Positions 34,000 through 47,804 of a stretch of DNA of 64,000 nucleotides are shown piece after piece. The first letter of the stretch is position 1. Each line of letters begins with the position of its first letter. Made by a program: the position numbers and the translations under genes. The DNA comes from Physcomitrium patens. Its lineage: Eukaryota > Streptophyta > Bryopsida > Funariales > Funariaceae. A model generated the notes under the pieces. The model ran no database searches. It saw only the letters and a list, made by a program, of their open reading frames with translations, and was not told the origin of the DNA. The stretch spans positions 1,772,371-1,836,370 of the forward strand of contig NC_037265.1 of NCBI RefSeq assembly GCF_000002425.4, given 5' to 3'.

Positions 34000-34750
34000 T
34001 CTCATCTCAAATCTTAATCTATAAATAACTGATTGTGTCCAATTTCTTATATTTATACAAGATTGTCGTGCTTACCATTATACAACTTCTTCTTTGGGGA
34101 TGCCAATGCATTTATTGCATGAGAATCCTTGCTTCATCATTAGCAACTATGATTGCTACTAACTTTTTTTCTTCTTCTAAATATAAAAACTTTAATTAGA
34201 AGAAATAATATTAAATTTTAATAAACAAACATTGTTTGGAATGTGGCATATTGTAATTGAATGTAAAACCAAATTTTATTTTCTTCCACTCTATATATAT
34301 GTATGTAATTTAAATGTAATTTATAAAATCTTATTAGGTATTAATTAAAAAATATTTTAAATTTATACATAATTTTTTTAAAAGAAATTTATTATTTACA
34401 ATAAATTTCTATATTTTTTAAAATAATTCTTATAAGATTTTGAAAAAAAGTTGTACAAGTTAGAGATTATTTTTATATTACACTATTTTATTACAAAAAA
34501 AATTATTCTAAATAATATTTTATCTTAATCTAACCAAAGTAGAAATAAAAATTTTAGGTTTTTTTTTTTGGTAAAATATATTTTAATCAGTTTTTAGTTT
34601 TAAAATAAATCTAAGAACCTCAAAAGCTTTTTTGAGAGCATTTTTATATAACTCTACAAGTTTATAATATGTTATAATAAAACTAAATTATAGAATATTT
34701 TTATTACCAATGTTCTACAATTAAAATTTTATAATAATTTTTTTGTGTTG
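34000..34750 (-). repeat. Repeat R2, right copy of the inverted pair
   Basis: Reverse-complement partner of 26,040-27,100 (see that entry). The two copies enclose about 7 kb that includes element D and R1 copy 2. Confidence 0.65.
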
Positions 34751-36699
34751 TATAAATGATAGAATGTAATAAAGTTAAAACATGTACAATCCAAAATTTG
34801 GAATTTTTAAGACTTTTAAACTACAATAGAACTATTGGCCAATTTTACTACAAATGAAGACTCAGGACAACTTTTGCAATGTACTCTTTGAAAATTGTGC
34901 AACAAGATTTGTTTTAGATTTTTTTTTTTATATTGTAATGATAAAATATAAAAAATATCCTTCTTTCTAAATAGTCTTTTAAACATTTAATAAGTCTTGT
35001 GGTTCATAATCTTTAACTACTTGTTTGTCTCTTCAAATAACTATTTATTTGTATTTGTTTTAATTTTGAATTTAAAGATATAAATCTCTTTCTTATGTTA
35101 TACACAATTAAGTTTTTTAATAATTTAAAATATCATTTCAGAGTTCTTTTTTGATTTTTTGGCATAATGGAATTTTTATAATAATTGTTTTGAATACTTA
35201 GAAGTTTTGAAACTTAAGCATTTAAATAAAAATTAAACATCTTCTTCTAGCTTTTAGCTATAATAATTAAATAAATAGATAGTTTTATGATTTTTATTTT
35301 CCATAATATTTTTATTGATAAAGTAAAATATTGAAAGCTTCACAAATAAAAAATAAAAAATCTTAGCTTTTGTTTTGTTAGAGATTTCAATCAACTATTT
35401 TAAATAATTTTAATAAACCATTGAAAGGTTTTATATACATTCAAATTCAAAAATTACTTCAATAATATTTTTTCAAATCTATATATTTCAGATTATAAAT
35501 GTATTTATTTATTTTTAGAAAAAAAACTCCAAATTTGTTGCAACAAAAGGTAATAAATTTTGTTTTATTTATCAATAAATAGACTGCATCTTTAGAAATT
35601 TATTGTCTTTCAGCACCAACAATAAATTGACATAATATAGAATTTCCGATAAATTTTTAATTGAATTATCAACTCTTTCTTTTTCCTCAAAATTCACATT
35701 TAAACTTGCCTAATTTCTATAACTGCACACAATCATTGGCTTCTGGGTATAGAAAAGAGAAAACAAGTTGAAATGTTTTCTTCCAGAAGATGCTTGTGGC
35801 ATAATCTTCTTCTTGTGGATTGGCCTTCACGTAATTTTCAAAATTTTTTGGAGTTACTGAAAAAAAATATTAAAATAATTAAATAAACAATTCAGGTTTT
35901 AGAAGTGGATACTTCTAAGAAAATGATTTGTTAAAAAATTCACAAAATACTTGTCATTTTTTATATTTTATCTTTTATTTTTCTAATTGTTTTCTAATAA
36001 ATCTAAATGCACGTCATGTAGTAGTATTTTATTAAATATTTTAGTTTATTTAAGATAATAAGTTAATAAGTTAATAAAATAATCAACAATAGTAAGATAA
36101 CAAGGTATTTTTTTTTTTTGACTTGGATATGAAACATTATTTCAAATTTAAAAGATTGACAAGATTTTAAAGTCTATATGTCTACTTTCAAAAGTCATAT
36201 GAAGATCATGCACTTTGTGAAGATATGTAAATTTTTCAAATCTTTGGCTTTTGAAAATAACATAAAACAAAAATAGGCCATTATAAGTATCACAATATTC
36301 TTTTATCATGATTTTTAATATAGAAATTCACGTCTTAAATGTGAAAATTATTAAAAATAAAAAATAAAAAATAAAAAATTAAAAAAAAATTCCTAAATAT
36401 TCAATAAATCATATCTTTTAATGGATCTAATATAAATTTTACAAGAAAACAATATTCATGGTATATAGTTAAGTCTTCTAGCTCCATTTGTAACTTTACT
36501 TAAAACTCTATTTGAAGTACCATCTATAGTTCCTTCTTTAACTTTCTTGTCTTTTTTTCTATAACTCAAACAAACAAAGAAAAACAAAATATCATCCACT
36601 TGAAGCTTTTTATATTAGATTCATGAAATATATTATAGTATGTGAAGTCTTGCTTAGAAATGCAACAGGCACTTAGATGTGGAAAATAAATTGGAAATT

Positions 36700-37150
36700 A
36701 CAACAACAAAGTCCTAAAAACTCTAGTAGTATCCTAATTAAACATCAATTAGACCTTAACAATTCTAATTATACCTTAGTCAAATCTAAAAGCACTCTTA
36801 AAGAAATTATAAAAGAAACATAAAGAAGTCCTAAAGAAGTTTTGAAAATATTATAAAGAACTTTACAATAAATCCTAAAGAAATCATAAGTAAAAGTTAA
36901 AAAATATTAAAAATAAAAATCTTAAAAAAATATCAAAATAAAATTATTAAAGAAATAAGAAGGAAATCTTTAAAAATACTAATTCCAATTAAATTCTAAA
37001 TAAATTCTAACCAAAACTTAATAAAAACTTAATAAAATTCATTTTTTAAAAATGAATCCTAATGTAATCCTAAATAAATTCGAAGTAAATTCAAAATAAA
37101 TACCAAGTAAATCATAAGTAAATCTTAAGTAAATCCTAACTAAATTTCTA
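36700..37150. repeat. Degenerate array of TAAATCCTAA-like units
   Basis: Words such as aaatcctaa, taaattct, agtaaatc and cctaaagaa recur every 10-13 bp through the region with frequent changes. It reads as a decayed minisatellite. Confidence 0.5.
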
Positions 37151-39469
37151 TAGCAATTTTAAAATTCTAATAACTATTACTCAAATTGTTGATTTTGACT
37201 GAACATTATTTTACATTTCAATCTTCAAGCAAAGAATAATTCCAAAAAATTTGAAAAAATCCGAACTTACTAATTGGAAAAAAAAGAAAAAAAGAAAACT
37301 CTTAATATTCTTGAATGTTAGTTGTCCTCTTTCGCTAACCTGAATTTTGATCTTCTAGCAATGATTACTTCTTGTTGAATCATTCAATTGCTATTTAAAT
37401 TGTCAAAAGTATAGATACCTAAGTCCACTATGCACTCACAAAATTTTGCTTTGATTGAATCAAAGGATTTCTTAAAATCACAAAAAATCTCATTGACTCT
37501 AAAATTTAAATATCTAAGATTCTAAACCAATCAAATTTCTATATTCTTTAATTTAATTTTTTGTTTGGCTTAAAATTTAAAAAACATATTGATGATAAGT
37601 ATATTTATAGGATTCTACAATTTTATCTATACATGAGCTATAATATTCAAAAATTTCTTAAATATGTAAGCATCTTTTTATATTTTTAAAATCCAAAATT
37701 ATTAAAAATATCCTTCTTTTTAAAAAGCTCTTCAAAATTCAATAACTATCCAAATCACATAAAACCAACAATCAAATAATCCTCGTAAAGTTTTTTTTTC
37801 TAATCTTACTCTTCAATCAACAAAAGAATCATGATTTTGCTGTAAGATTGCAATTTTGTGTCTTAAGGTCTGATTTCAATCTAGGTTCAAAACCGATTAC
37901 CTTTAGATATCAACGTCTAAATTTTCTAAGTTAAATTTGATATAATCTATTCTTTTCTATCATCCAAAGAAGGTTGCAATAATATATTTTTTAATTTATC
38001 TTATTTTATCTTAATTTTGGCTCTAAAAAATAAATAGTTCTTTTTACAAAAAGATAACATTAGTACTTATTAGTTCTACTATTTCAGTGACCATTATCTA
38101 CTTTATTGAAATAATTTGATATAATATTTTTAATTAAGCTCTTTTATAATATAATCTTTTTTTTAATCTAATAATTATATTATAACATGATAACAGCAAT
38201 TTGCCAAAAAAAAAGGTCTTCTTTTTTTAGTTGGATTCAATTTTAACTTTACAAGTCTTTATCTCAATGAAAATATACAACAAAATAATGTACAAGATAA
38301 GAGTTTACTAGAAGACTTATTAAAAGAAGATGTTTAGGTATATTATTAAGAACTTAGTTTTTGACTAAAAATGACAAATGAGATGTTAGTGTCTACATTG
38401 ATTAAGGGGTACCTACAATAGATCACAATATTAGTAAAGTAATATAAGAATATATTATTTGTTATTTAATTTTGAGAATATTTTTGATGAATAGATAACT
38501 TTTTCTAGTATGTGAAGTATCTCTTATAGAGTGTAGAAATGTAAATCATAATAAAATATTATATTTTTATTCTAAATCAATAACATTGATTTTGAATAAT
38601 AATCTATATAGTATATAGTATATATATATATATATGTAATTCTCTATTGTGCATTGTTGATTATTCCTTTGAAAGACACAAGGTTAAAAATTAAAATAAT
38701 GTTGGCTCATATAGTCTAAAAAGAGGGGCATAGAAATTTATGTATAAAATTGCAGTTGTACATTAAATGTCAAATTATAAAAACTAGAATAGAATTTTAA
38801 CTAAGTTATAAAAGACAACAAGTATATTTTGGATTATAAATAGAATATAAATACATTAATTTTAATAAGTTCATACTGATCCACTAAATTGAATATGCCA
38901 TGTTTGTTTATGTTAAAGACAATATTAAATATAACATTGTTGAATGTGTTTAAAAACATATATTCTATAGATAATATAGAACCATCTCATTTAATGTTTT
39001 TAACATCACTTAAAGAGGTGGTTTTTTTTCTAGTATGAGCAAAAGGTGAATCAATCAACAAGTAGATAATGCATCATTAGATTGTCTAATGTAGCAATGG
39101 ACCTCTTGTTTTGCTTGCAAACTGAACTTTTAAGGCAACATGACAAATCACACTACTAAAGAGAAGAATCAAATTCTTTACCTTATGCATTTTGATATGA
39201 GATTTTATTCTAGAATTTTTTAGATTTAAAACATTTTATAAATTCAAAAAATATTTCTATAATCTAAAATATCAAACCCATTTACATATGCTTTGAATCA
39301 AATTAGACTTAACATTTTTGTATGTTTAGAATTTTTTAAATTTTTATTTTTATTTAAATAGAATTATTTTTTAAAATATTTTATTCGAATCTTTGAAATA
39401 AGTTTTTTAAAGTAATTGTTAATGGTTTTTATTCTACTTCTTCTTTTAATTTCCTTTAAAGTAAATTTG

Positions 39470-39495
39470 ATACTAGATACTAGATACTAGATACT
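39470..39495. repeat. Short tandem repeat (GATACTA)n-like
   Basis: gatactagatactagatac is a run of the 7-bp unit gatacta, about four copies. Confidence 0.85.
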
Positions 39496-39995
39496 ATCTA
39501 ATTTATAACTACCAAGTAAATTATCATATAAAATTTTAACTTATTTAATCATAAATTTCAGAGTTAAAGTTCTATCCTAAATTGATATACTTAAATCCAT
39601 ATTTTTACTTATATTTAATTTTATATTTTAAAATTTATTTTTTATCTAATAAGAGAGATTTTTCTTTTTTTATATCTAATTAAAAATTCTAAATTTGATA
39701 GTATAATTTACATATATATGTTAAAATAAATAGGATCAAATCATAATATATAAATGATTACTATTAAAAAGCTTTAATTATAATACATTAATAGTGTTCA
39801 AATGTCTATTATAATTAAAATAATTTTTTTTAATGTAATAGCTTAGATTACATAATTAATAGAATTATTAAACTTTAGAAGTAAAAAGAGTAAAAATACA
39901 TATTTTATTATAGTAGGTAGAATTGATAGTTTTTAAAAATTAATGATATCAATTTAAAAACAACCAATTATTCATAAACATCTTATAAAGACTAA

Positions 39996-40531
39996 TATCA
40001 TCGACATATCATTACTATAATTATTACTTAAGTGATATGAATAGATAGAAATAGCTAAAAATAGATTAATTTCATAATATCTCCTAGAGTAGCTTTCTAG
40101 AATCTTCATAGATGTTGCTTTGATTTTACATGTGTTTATAGTTGATTGATAGATTAGAAACTTAGTCAACAAGTTAATCGTATTGAGAGCTTATGGAATA
40201 AGCTAACTATGTGGCGTCCATATGAAAAAATTGCCTTGTAAATTAATATACATATTATACAAAGTCAACACGTTTTGGAGGTCCTATAGAATGTTGCTAC
40301 ATAGCTCTTAGATATATAGTATGTATAGAAGCAAGAGTAAAGCCTTCTTCACTCTTATCAATTCTTTTTTTGCTTCTAGTTTAATTTCAAGAGTTTCTAA
40401 TTTCTTTGACTTTTGACAATAGTCATTCCAGTTTTCTTTTAATATACATATTTTATTACTTCTATTTTATCATACTTCTTTAAAAAAGTCTCTTTTATTT
40501 ATTTTCTTTTATTGAATTCTTGTCTTTGACA
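39996..40531 (+). repeat. Diverged family A LTR
   Basis: Collinear with 41,405-41,968: tatcatcgacat start, tcaacaagttaatcg, aaagtcaacacgttttggag, tcactctta and ttgtctttgaca end. Confidence 0.75.
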
Positions 40532-40629
40532 AATTTATAAGAATGTACTTATGATATTAGAGATTTGTCTTTTCTAAATTAAGAATAAATTACTTCTTTT
40601 TCTTAATAAGACATAAGCATATTAGAAGT

Positions 40630-41080
40630 TGATATACACATTTATCCCAATAGTTACTTAAATGATTAGGTAGAAGTAAGTAAATATAGATTAAATCCAT
40701 AAAGTCTTCTCCACTAACTTCTTAAAAGCTTCATAGACACAATTTTGACTTTAGATGTATTTATAGGTTAGAAACTTAGCCAACAAATTAATCACGTATT
40801 AATAGCTTATAGAATAAATTAATCTATATAGTAGCTTGTCAAATAAGCTAACTATATAGTGCATACATAGATTACTTGCTTTGTAAGTTAAGACATGTAG
40901 CTAACAAAGTCAATACATGTTAAAGGTCCTATGGAATATCGCCACATAGCTTCTAATTAGAGAGTATATATGGAAGCAAGATTGAAGTCTTTTTCATTCT
41001 TATCAATGTCTTTTTAGTCCTTAGTCTTGTTTCAAGACTTTCTAGTCTTCTTGTCTTTGGCAATAGCCATTCTAATTTAA
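40630..41080 (+). repeat. Partial, diverged family A LTR
   Basis: Collinear with the first five-sixths of the family A LTR (taggtagaagtaagt, ggtcctatgg, caatagccattct); the end is missing. It interrupts the leader of the older copy. Confidence 0.65.
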
Positions 41081-41404
41081 TACTACATCATCTTTAAAAA
41101 ATTTTTTAATCTTTTTAAGTGATATAAGAGTGTATTGACATTTTAGTTTTTTGAGATTTATATCCTTGACACTTATTTGAAAAGTTTGATAGTATAAGAT
41201 CAAAGTTTTGAAGATTCATCAATGAAGTACAACTGATAATTGAACTTCAATTCCAAAGCTATTCAATTCTAGCATCATAAGTCAAGTTTATTAGAACATT
41301 ACTTTCTAATTTTGCTTTATCATGGTTTTCATCTTTTTTTAAACAACGTGATGTAATATTAGATAATTTGGAAGATTTTTTAGCAAAGTTTTGTTCTATG
41401 TATG

Positions 41405-41968
41405 TGTCACGGACATAATCATGTAAGCTAAATAATTACATATACAAATAGGTAGAAGTAAGTAAAAGTAGGTAAAAATAAGTTAGTTCTATAGTATTTA
41501 ATACGAAAGCTTCCTAGAAACTTCCTAGATGCTGCTTTGACTTCATAGGTGTCTTTAATTGACTTTTTGGATTAGAAACGTGGTCAACAAGTTGGCCGTG
41601 TGCCACACATGTTGTTAGCTTGAAGATCAAGCTAACTATGTGGCCCACACATAGAAAAACTTGCCTTATAAGTTAAGGCATGTGTCCTACAAAGTCAACA
41701 CATATTGGAGGTCCTATAGAACGTCGCCATATAGTCCCTAGTTAGATAGTATATATAGAGACAAGAGTGAAGGCTTCTTCACTCTTGTCAACTCCTTTCT
41801 TACTTCTAGTCTAGTTTCAAGGATCTCTAGTTTTCTTGTCTTTCGGCAATAGCCATTCCAGTTTCTCTTTTAATATATATACTTGTTTATACATATATTT
41901 TGTTACCTCTCTTTGAGTGAAGGCTCACTTGGCTGAATTGTTTTTTCATCGAGTTCTTGTCCTTGATA
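41405..41968 (+). repeat. Element A left LTR
   Basis: 564 bp, aligned end to end with 47,241-47,804. A TATA-like tatatata lies at about 41,750. Confidence 0.92.
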
Positions 41969-42180
41969 GATTGACAAGAGTACACCTACAATATCAGAGC
42001 TTTGTCTAATCTTGATTAAGAGTGGATTATCCTTTTTTCTTGATAAGATATAAGCATATTAGAAGTTGCGGATTACCCTCTTCTAAATTGATATTGTCCT
42101 TAGTATTTTCTTTGTTCTCAAGTCCTCTCTTCTATTTGTCTTCAGTTATATTAGACATCTTCTTTCTTCTAAGTGTTATC

Positions 42181-43188
42181 ATGGCAGAACTTCTTAAAAT
42201 GAAGAGTGCAATGGCACAAATGCAAGAGTAATTGAGGGAGTTAATGCTTACGATACATCAACTCAATTTACCACCACAAGGAGCAACTAGATTGGCAGGA
42301 AGTGAAGATATAGAAATGCTTGAAGCTGCTTCAACATCTGCACCAAACCATGTCCTTTCTCCTATGGTGGAACGTCCTTCAAATGTTAGAGAACCAAGAA
42401 TCGCCCTACCCGAGAAGTTTGATGGCACCAGGTCCAAGTTTCGAGGATTTATCAATCAAGTAAAACTTGTGATTGAACTTCAATCCCAAAGCTATCCAAC
42501 TCCAGGATCGCAAGTTAGATTCATTGGTACGCTTCTTTCAGGTTCAGCACTATCGTGGTTTTCATCTTTTCTTGAATGACGAGATCCAATATTGGATAAT
42601 CTAGAGGCTTTTTTGGCGGAGTTTTGATCCATGTATGGAGAACATGATGCAATTCATGTTGCAACCAATAAGATCCGTATTTTACGACAAGACAATTGAT
42701 CAGTAATATTATACGCTTCACAATTTTGACAACTTGCAACTGATATCAAGTGGGATGATGCTGCACTTATTAGCCAATTTCTCTATGGATTACAATATGA
42801 GATAAAAAAATTAATGCTCAACTTACCTGATCCTCAAACATTGAGTCAAGCAATTGACTTTGTTGTGAAGTGAGACAATCGCCTTTTTGAATTTCGATCT
42901 GAGAACCGTACAAGTGGACCTCAACGTTACTATAATTCAATGGCAACACCAACACCTCTTCAACACATACATTCGGAAGTAGAGTATATGCAAATTAATG
43001 CAGTACGTTTCAAACCTCTTATTGAGCAAGAAAAGACTCGTCGTCGTCAAGAAGGATTATGTTTATATTGTGGAGAACCAAAGCACACTGCTCAATATTG
43101 TCCAAAGAAACGACGCAATCACAAAATGAGGAGTATGGCTGTGAAAGAAGATAATATGTCGAAAAATGAATTTGTCCAGCTACAATAG
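42181..43188 (+). pseudogene. Element A gag region (fossil)
   Basis: Capsid-type segments (for example LPEKFDGTRSKFRGFINQVK) are followed by a CCHC nucleocapsid knuckle in the pattern C-L-Y-C-G-E-P-K-H-T-A-Q-Y-C near 43,060-43,100. In intact relatives gag forms the particle and packages the RNA. The region is broken. Confidence 0.8.
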
Positions 43189-43193
43189 GGACC

Positions 43194-46100
43194 GTGCGGC
43201 TGGAACCTTGCACAACATCTAGTAAAGGTCCTATTCTCTCCTCAGAGCCCTCTTCTTGTTTTACATTAAATGTTATTTTAGGACCTAAATATTACAAAGT
43301 CTCTGCCTTGTTAGATTCAAGAGCCTCAGCGTATTTTTTAGATGAAGAATTTACTAAAAGACATAGCATATCTTTAGTAAAGAAAACTAAACCTGTTCAT
43401 GTAGAAGTCATAGATGGTCGTCCATTGTCTTTTGGAGATATTACTCACGAAACCCTTCCTATAGAAGTAATAATCAATGGTCATAATAGTTTTGTAGTAT
43501 TTAATATCATTAGATCTCCCTCTAATCCAGTCATTTTAGGTTTATCGTGGTTAGAAAAATACAACCCTCAAATAGATTCGATTTCCCGAACTCTTACTTT
43601 CTCTAGAAGTATAACTAACAGTGTAGTTAATCAAGTAGAGAGTCATAAGTCTAGTTCAATTAAATCCGTATTTATAGGAGCAAAAGCTTTCTTGCATGCT
43701 GCTATGAAAGAATCACCATATATTATTTATGCCACATCCGTTTCTACTGGTGAAAAGACTTCAAGTCGCATTCCAAGCCAATATCAAGAATTTTAAGATG
43801 TATTTGAAAAAAAAAATGCAGATACACTCCCGGAACATCGTTCCTATGATTGCTCAATTGACCTTCAAGAAGGAGTACAACCGCGATTCGGACCAATCTA
43901 CAATTTATCACAAAATGAGTTGACTGAACTCAAAGAGTATATTGAAGAAAATCTAGCCAAGAATTTCATACGCCATTCTAAATCTCTGGCAAGAGCTCCA
44001 ATTCTATTTGTGAAGAAAAAAGATGGATCATTGCGGATGTATGTTGATTATTGAGGACTCAACAAGATTACCATCAAGAACAGGTATCCACTATCTTTAA
44101 TATCTGGACTTCTTGATCAGCTGAATCAAGCTAAGATCTATACAAAAATAGATCTTCGGGGAGCATACAATCTAGTACGCATCAAAGAAGGAGATGAATG
44201 GAAGACTGCATTTCAAACTAGATATGGACATTTTGAATACAACGTCATGCCTTTTGGACTTACAAATGCACCAGCAGCTTTTCAACATCTAATGAATGAT
44301 ATTTTTTGAGAGTTTTTGGACGATTTTGTGGTCTGTTATCTAGACGACATCTTTATCTATTCTAAGAATCTAGAAGAACATGAACTTCATGTTCGTCGTG
44401 TGTTACAAAAATTAAGAGATGCAGGACTCTATGCCAAGATAGAAAAGTGTGTATTCCATACTACTCAAGTCGATTTCTTAAGTTACATCATTTCAAATGA
44501 TGGACTTATGATGGATCCTAAGAAAGTTCAAACTATTATAGACTGGAAGATCCCAAAAACGGTAAGAGATGTTCAATGTTTTTTGGGATTTGCCAACTAC
44601 TATTGGATCTTCGTCAAAGACTTCTCTCGAGTTGCAGCTCCACTTACACGTTTGACTTGTAAAGACAAACTCCAATAGAATCAAGAAGCGGAAGTTGCTT
44701 TTGAATCTTTGAAGACATCGTTTGTTTTTGTACCAATCTTGTATCGTGTTGATTTTTCCAAAGTATTCTTTATGGAAACAGATGCATCGGACTTTGCTCT
44801 GGGTGCGGTTTTATCACAAATGGGAACAGATGACAAACTTCATCCTGTAGCCTTTCATACAAGAAAATTCTCAGTAGCAAAAATCAATTACGAGTTCTAT
44901 GACAAAGAACTTCTTGCAATTGTGGATTCTTTTCAAGAATGGCATCATTATCTAGAAGGTACTTCCAGTCCAGTCACCGTTTATTTGGATCACAAGAACC
45001 TCTAATATTTTATGTCAGCACCTGTATTAAATCGTCGCCAAGCTCGTTGGAACATGTCTTTATCAAGATTCGAGTTCATCATCACTTATCGGCCAGGAAA
45101 ACAACAAGGTTTATCTGATGCCTTGTCTAGACGTTCTTATCTTGCACCAAAAGAAGGAGATGCAACTTTTGAGCAACAAAGAATGGTTCTCTTGAAGCCA
45201 GAGCAATTTTATCTTCGAGCAATAAAATCAACATTGACTGTTGATTTAACTTTTCTTAAGTAAGTCCAGTTAAGTATGTCTTCAGACCGTCTTGTTCATG
45301 ATATCAAGAATAATTCTTCTAAATCTCATGATCCTTCTAAGTTTGAATTCAAGAACAACCTACTCTATTTCGAAGGACGCTTATCTGTTCCAGAAGGAGA
45401 AGCACGTTTACGTGTTCTTCAAGCTCGTCACGACTTCCCAACAGTAGGACATTTTGGATATAATAAGACTTTGGAGCTGATATCTAGGGATTTTTGGTGG
45501 CCTCAAATGTGGAAGGCAGTTAAAGATTTTGTACAATCATGTGATATTTGCTTAAGTTCAAAAATTCCTCATCATTGACTTTTTGGACTTCTTCAGCCAT
45601 TATCCATTCCAGAACAACCATGATCTTCTGTTTCTATGGACTTCATCATGGATCTTCCAATCTCAGGTTCTTATGACTCTATATTCGTGATAGTAGATCG
45701 TTTTACCAAGATGGTACATTTTTTACCATGTACAAAATCTATCATAGGTGAAGAAACATCTAAGCTCTTTCTTGACAATATCTATCGCTATCATGAATTA
45801 CCCAAGGATATTATATCAGATAGGGGAACTCAATTTGTATCAAGATTTTGGCGGATTCTTTTCAAGATTCTTAAAGTGGAAATAAAACTATCTTCGACAT
45901 TCCATCCTCAAACTGATGGACAAACGGAGCTTGTTAATCAAGTTTTGGAGCAATATTTAAGATGTACCATTAATTACCAACAAGATGATTGGACAACTCT
46001 TTTGCCATTGGCAGAGTTTGCTTACAATAATATGGTACATTCTTCTACAAAACAAACACCTTTCTTTGCTAATTATGGTTATCATCCATGACTTGATACT

Positions 46101-46670
46101 TTTGACTTTTCAAAAGTTGATAATCCTGCTGCAAAAGATTTGGCAATTCATTTATCAGAGCTACATGCAACGATGAAAGCACAGTTAAAAGAGGCTCAAG
46201 AACAACAGAAGGTCAATGCGGATGTCTATCGAAAAGAACAACCATCATTCGTCTTGGGTGATAAGGTATGGCTACTTTGTCGTAATATCAAGACCACTCA
46301 TCCTTGCGACAAGTTGGACTATCGAAGGCTAGGACCATTTTCTATTTCTGCACAAATCAATCAAGTTGCATATCATTTACATCTACCGGAGTCAATGAAA
46401 ATCCATTCAATATTCCACATGTCTCTTCTTGAACCATACAAGACAATGGATATACCAAGAAGATGACAAGCTCCACCTCCTCCTATAGAAGTAGACAATA
46501 ATGAAGAATTTGAAGTAGAAGAAGTCTTAGATTCAAGGCGGCGCCAAAATAAATTAGAATATCTTGTCCATTGGCACGGATATGGTATTAGTGAATGCAC
46601 ATGGGAGCCAATAAAGAATCTTGCAAATGCAGCAAAGGTGGTGGAGGATTTTCATCGATGACATCCATCA
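43194..46670 (+). pseudogene. Element A pol region (fossil)
   Basis: Domains in order: aspartic protease around LLDSRASAYFLDEEF (43,290-43,350), reverse transcriptase with [20 protein letters not shown] and the YLDD box (44,240-44,350), RNase H from FMETDASDFALGAVLSQ (44,770), integrase zinc-binding region ending in CDIC (45,420-45,560), integrase core with MDFIMDLPIS and SDRGTQF (45,636-45,850), and a chromodomain around NKLEYLVHWHGYGISECTWE (46,545-46,605). The chromodomain places it with the chromoviruses. The region is broken. Confidence 0.85.
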
Positions 46671-46776
46671 AAATCAAGATGAAAACCTTCTTTATAAAAG
46701 AAACAACATCTAGGCAAGATAACATTCTACTTTCAATTCTTGTTTGTAGCTTCGTTGTAGTAGTGACGCTCAGGAG

Positions 46777-47200
46777 ATGGAGAACCAACAACAAGTGGAT
46801 TCGACTCAAGAGCCTTCATTTGCTGACCTATCGGACGAGATATTACGATTGTCACAACCTTCAAGACGACGCAATCGAGATGAAGATCTTCAAGAACAAC
46901 ATGTTCTTCCTCGAATAGATGGCGAGATACAATGTGTTTGGTATCACGATTTGGGAAGGAACTCCTGATATTTCATGATTTTGTTAGAGGTAGGAACAAC
47001 TCCTGATGGTGTTCCAAATATTCTATTCAAAGGAAGTTACGAAGGCTTCAACAATGATCAAATAACTGGGTGGTCTTTCCACCCTGGTATGGGATACTAT
47101 CAATGGTTGAGAGGCCGTATCAATCATCTTTGAAGAGAACAAAGATTAGAGTATGTAGCGAATATAATTTGTCGCATCATAGATTTCTTCAACATATGAT
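46777..47200 (+). pseudogene. Element A extra 3' ORF, function unknown (fossil)
   Basis: Between the chromodomain and the right LTR lies more coding-like sequence, starting MENQQQVDSTQEPSFADLSD and including L-S-Q-P-S-R-R-R and, farther on, GMGYYQWLRGRINHL. The same motifs occur at the same place in element B. It has no membrane segment or envelope-like feature and no domain I recognise. Confidence 0.6.
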
Positions 47201-47240
47201 GACCGCTCCTCGTAGAACTCGTCCCTAGAAGGAGGGCTAA

Positions 47241-47804
47241 TGTCACGGACATAATCATATAAGCTAAATAATTACATAAATAAATAGGTAGAAGTAAGTA
47301 AAAGTAGGTAAAAGTAAGTTAGTTCTATAGTATTTAATACGAAAGCTTCTTAGAAACTTCCTAGATGCTGCTTTGACTTCATAGGTGTCTTTAATTGACT
47401 TTTTGGATTAGAAACGTGGTCAGCAAGTTGGCCGTGTGCCACACATGTTGTTAGCTTGAAGATCAAGCTAATTATGTGGCCCACATATAGAAAAACTTGC
47501 CTTGTAAGTCAAGGCATGTATCCTACAAAGTCAACACATATTGGAGGTCCCATAGAACGTCGCCATATAGTCCCTAGTTAGATAGTATATATAGAGACAA
47601 GAGTGAAGGCTTCTTCACTCTTGTCAACTCTTTTCTTGCTTCTAGTCTAGTTTCAAGGGTCTCTAGTTTTCTTGTCTTTCGGCAATAGCCATTCCAGTTT
47701 CTCTTTCAATATATATACTTGTTTATATATATATTTTGTTACCTCTCTTTGAATGAAGGCTCACTTGTCTTAATTTTTTTTTCATCGAGTTCTTGTCCTT
47801 GACA
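47241..47804 (+). repeat. Element A right LTR
   Basis: Starts TGTCACGG directly after the polypurine tract and ends TTGACA before target duplication GTATG. Confidence 0.92.

Larger units (their letters stand above)
34751..39990. other. Long AT-rich stretch, no gene supported
   Basis: No open frame above 60 codons with a recognisable domain and no conserved element motif. It contains a degenerate short tandem array (36,700-37,150) and a small 9-bp tandem run (39,470-39,495). It behaves like old, heavily mutated repeat DNA. Confidence 0.5.
39996..41404 (+). mobile_element. Old family A copy: LTR, leader and start of gag
   Basis: A diverged family A LTR (39,996-40,531) is followed by the family's leader. 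A second, partial family A LTR (about 40,630-41,080) then intervenes before diverged gag sequence (41,160-41,404) that corresponds to 42,405-42,640 of the better-preserved element. The gag is cut at 41,404 by insertion of that younger element and resumes at 47,805. This is an old, heavily broken Ty3/gypsy fossil. Confidence 0.7.
41405..47804 (+). mobile_element. Element A: Ty3/gypsy chromovirus-type LTR retrotransposon fossil
   Basis: Both LTRs are 564 bp and begin TGTCACGG; the right one ends TTGACA. They are bordered by the 5-bp target duplication GTATG (41,400-41,404 and 47,805-47,809). A polypurine tract (gaaggagggct) precedes the right LTR and a tRNA-Met-like primer site (tatcagagc) lies about 20 bp inside the left one. 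In order it carries gag with a CCHC knuckle, aspartic protease, reverse transcriptase with YLDD, RNase H, integrase with HHCC and catalytic core, a C-terminal chromodomain, and a further small ORF. The LTRs differ at about 23 of 564 positions (about 4%), nearly all transitions, so the insertion is middle-aged. The coding region is broken, on the order of fifteen interruptions. It is inserted in the gag of an older copy of its own family. Confidence 0.9.

Noticed and set aside
46777-47200. Envelope gene downstream of element A pol
   Set aside because: Position fits, but there is no signal peptide, membrane segment or fusion-like motif.
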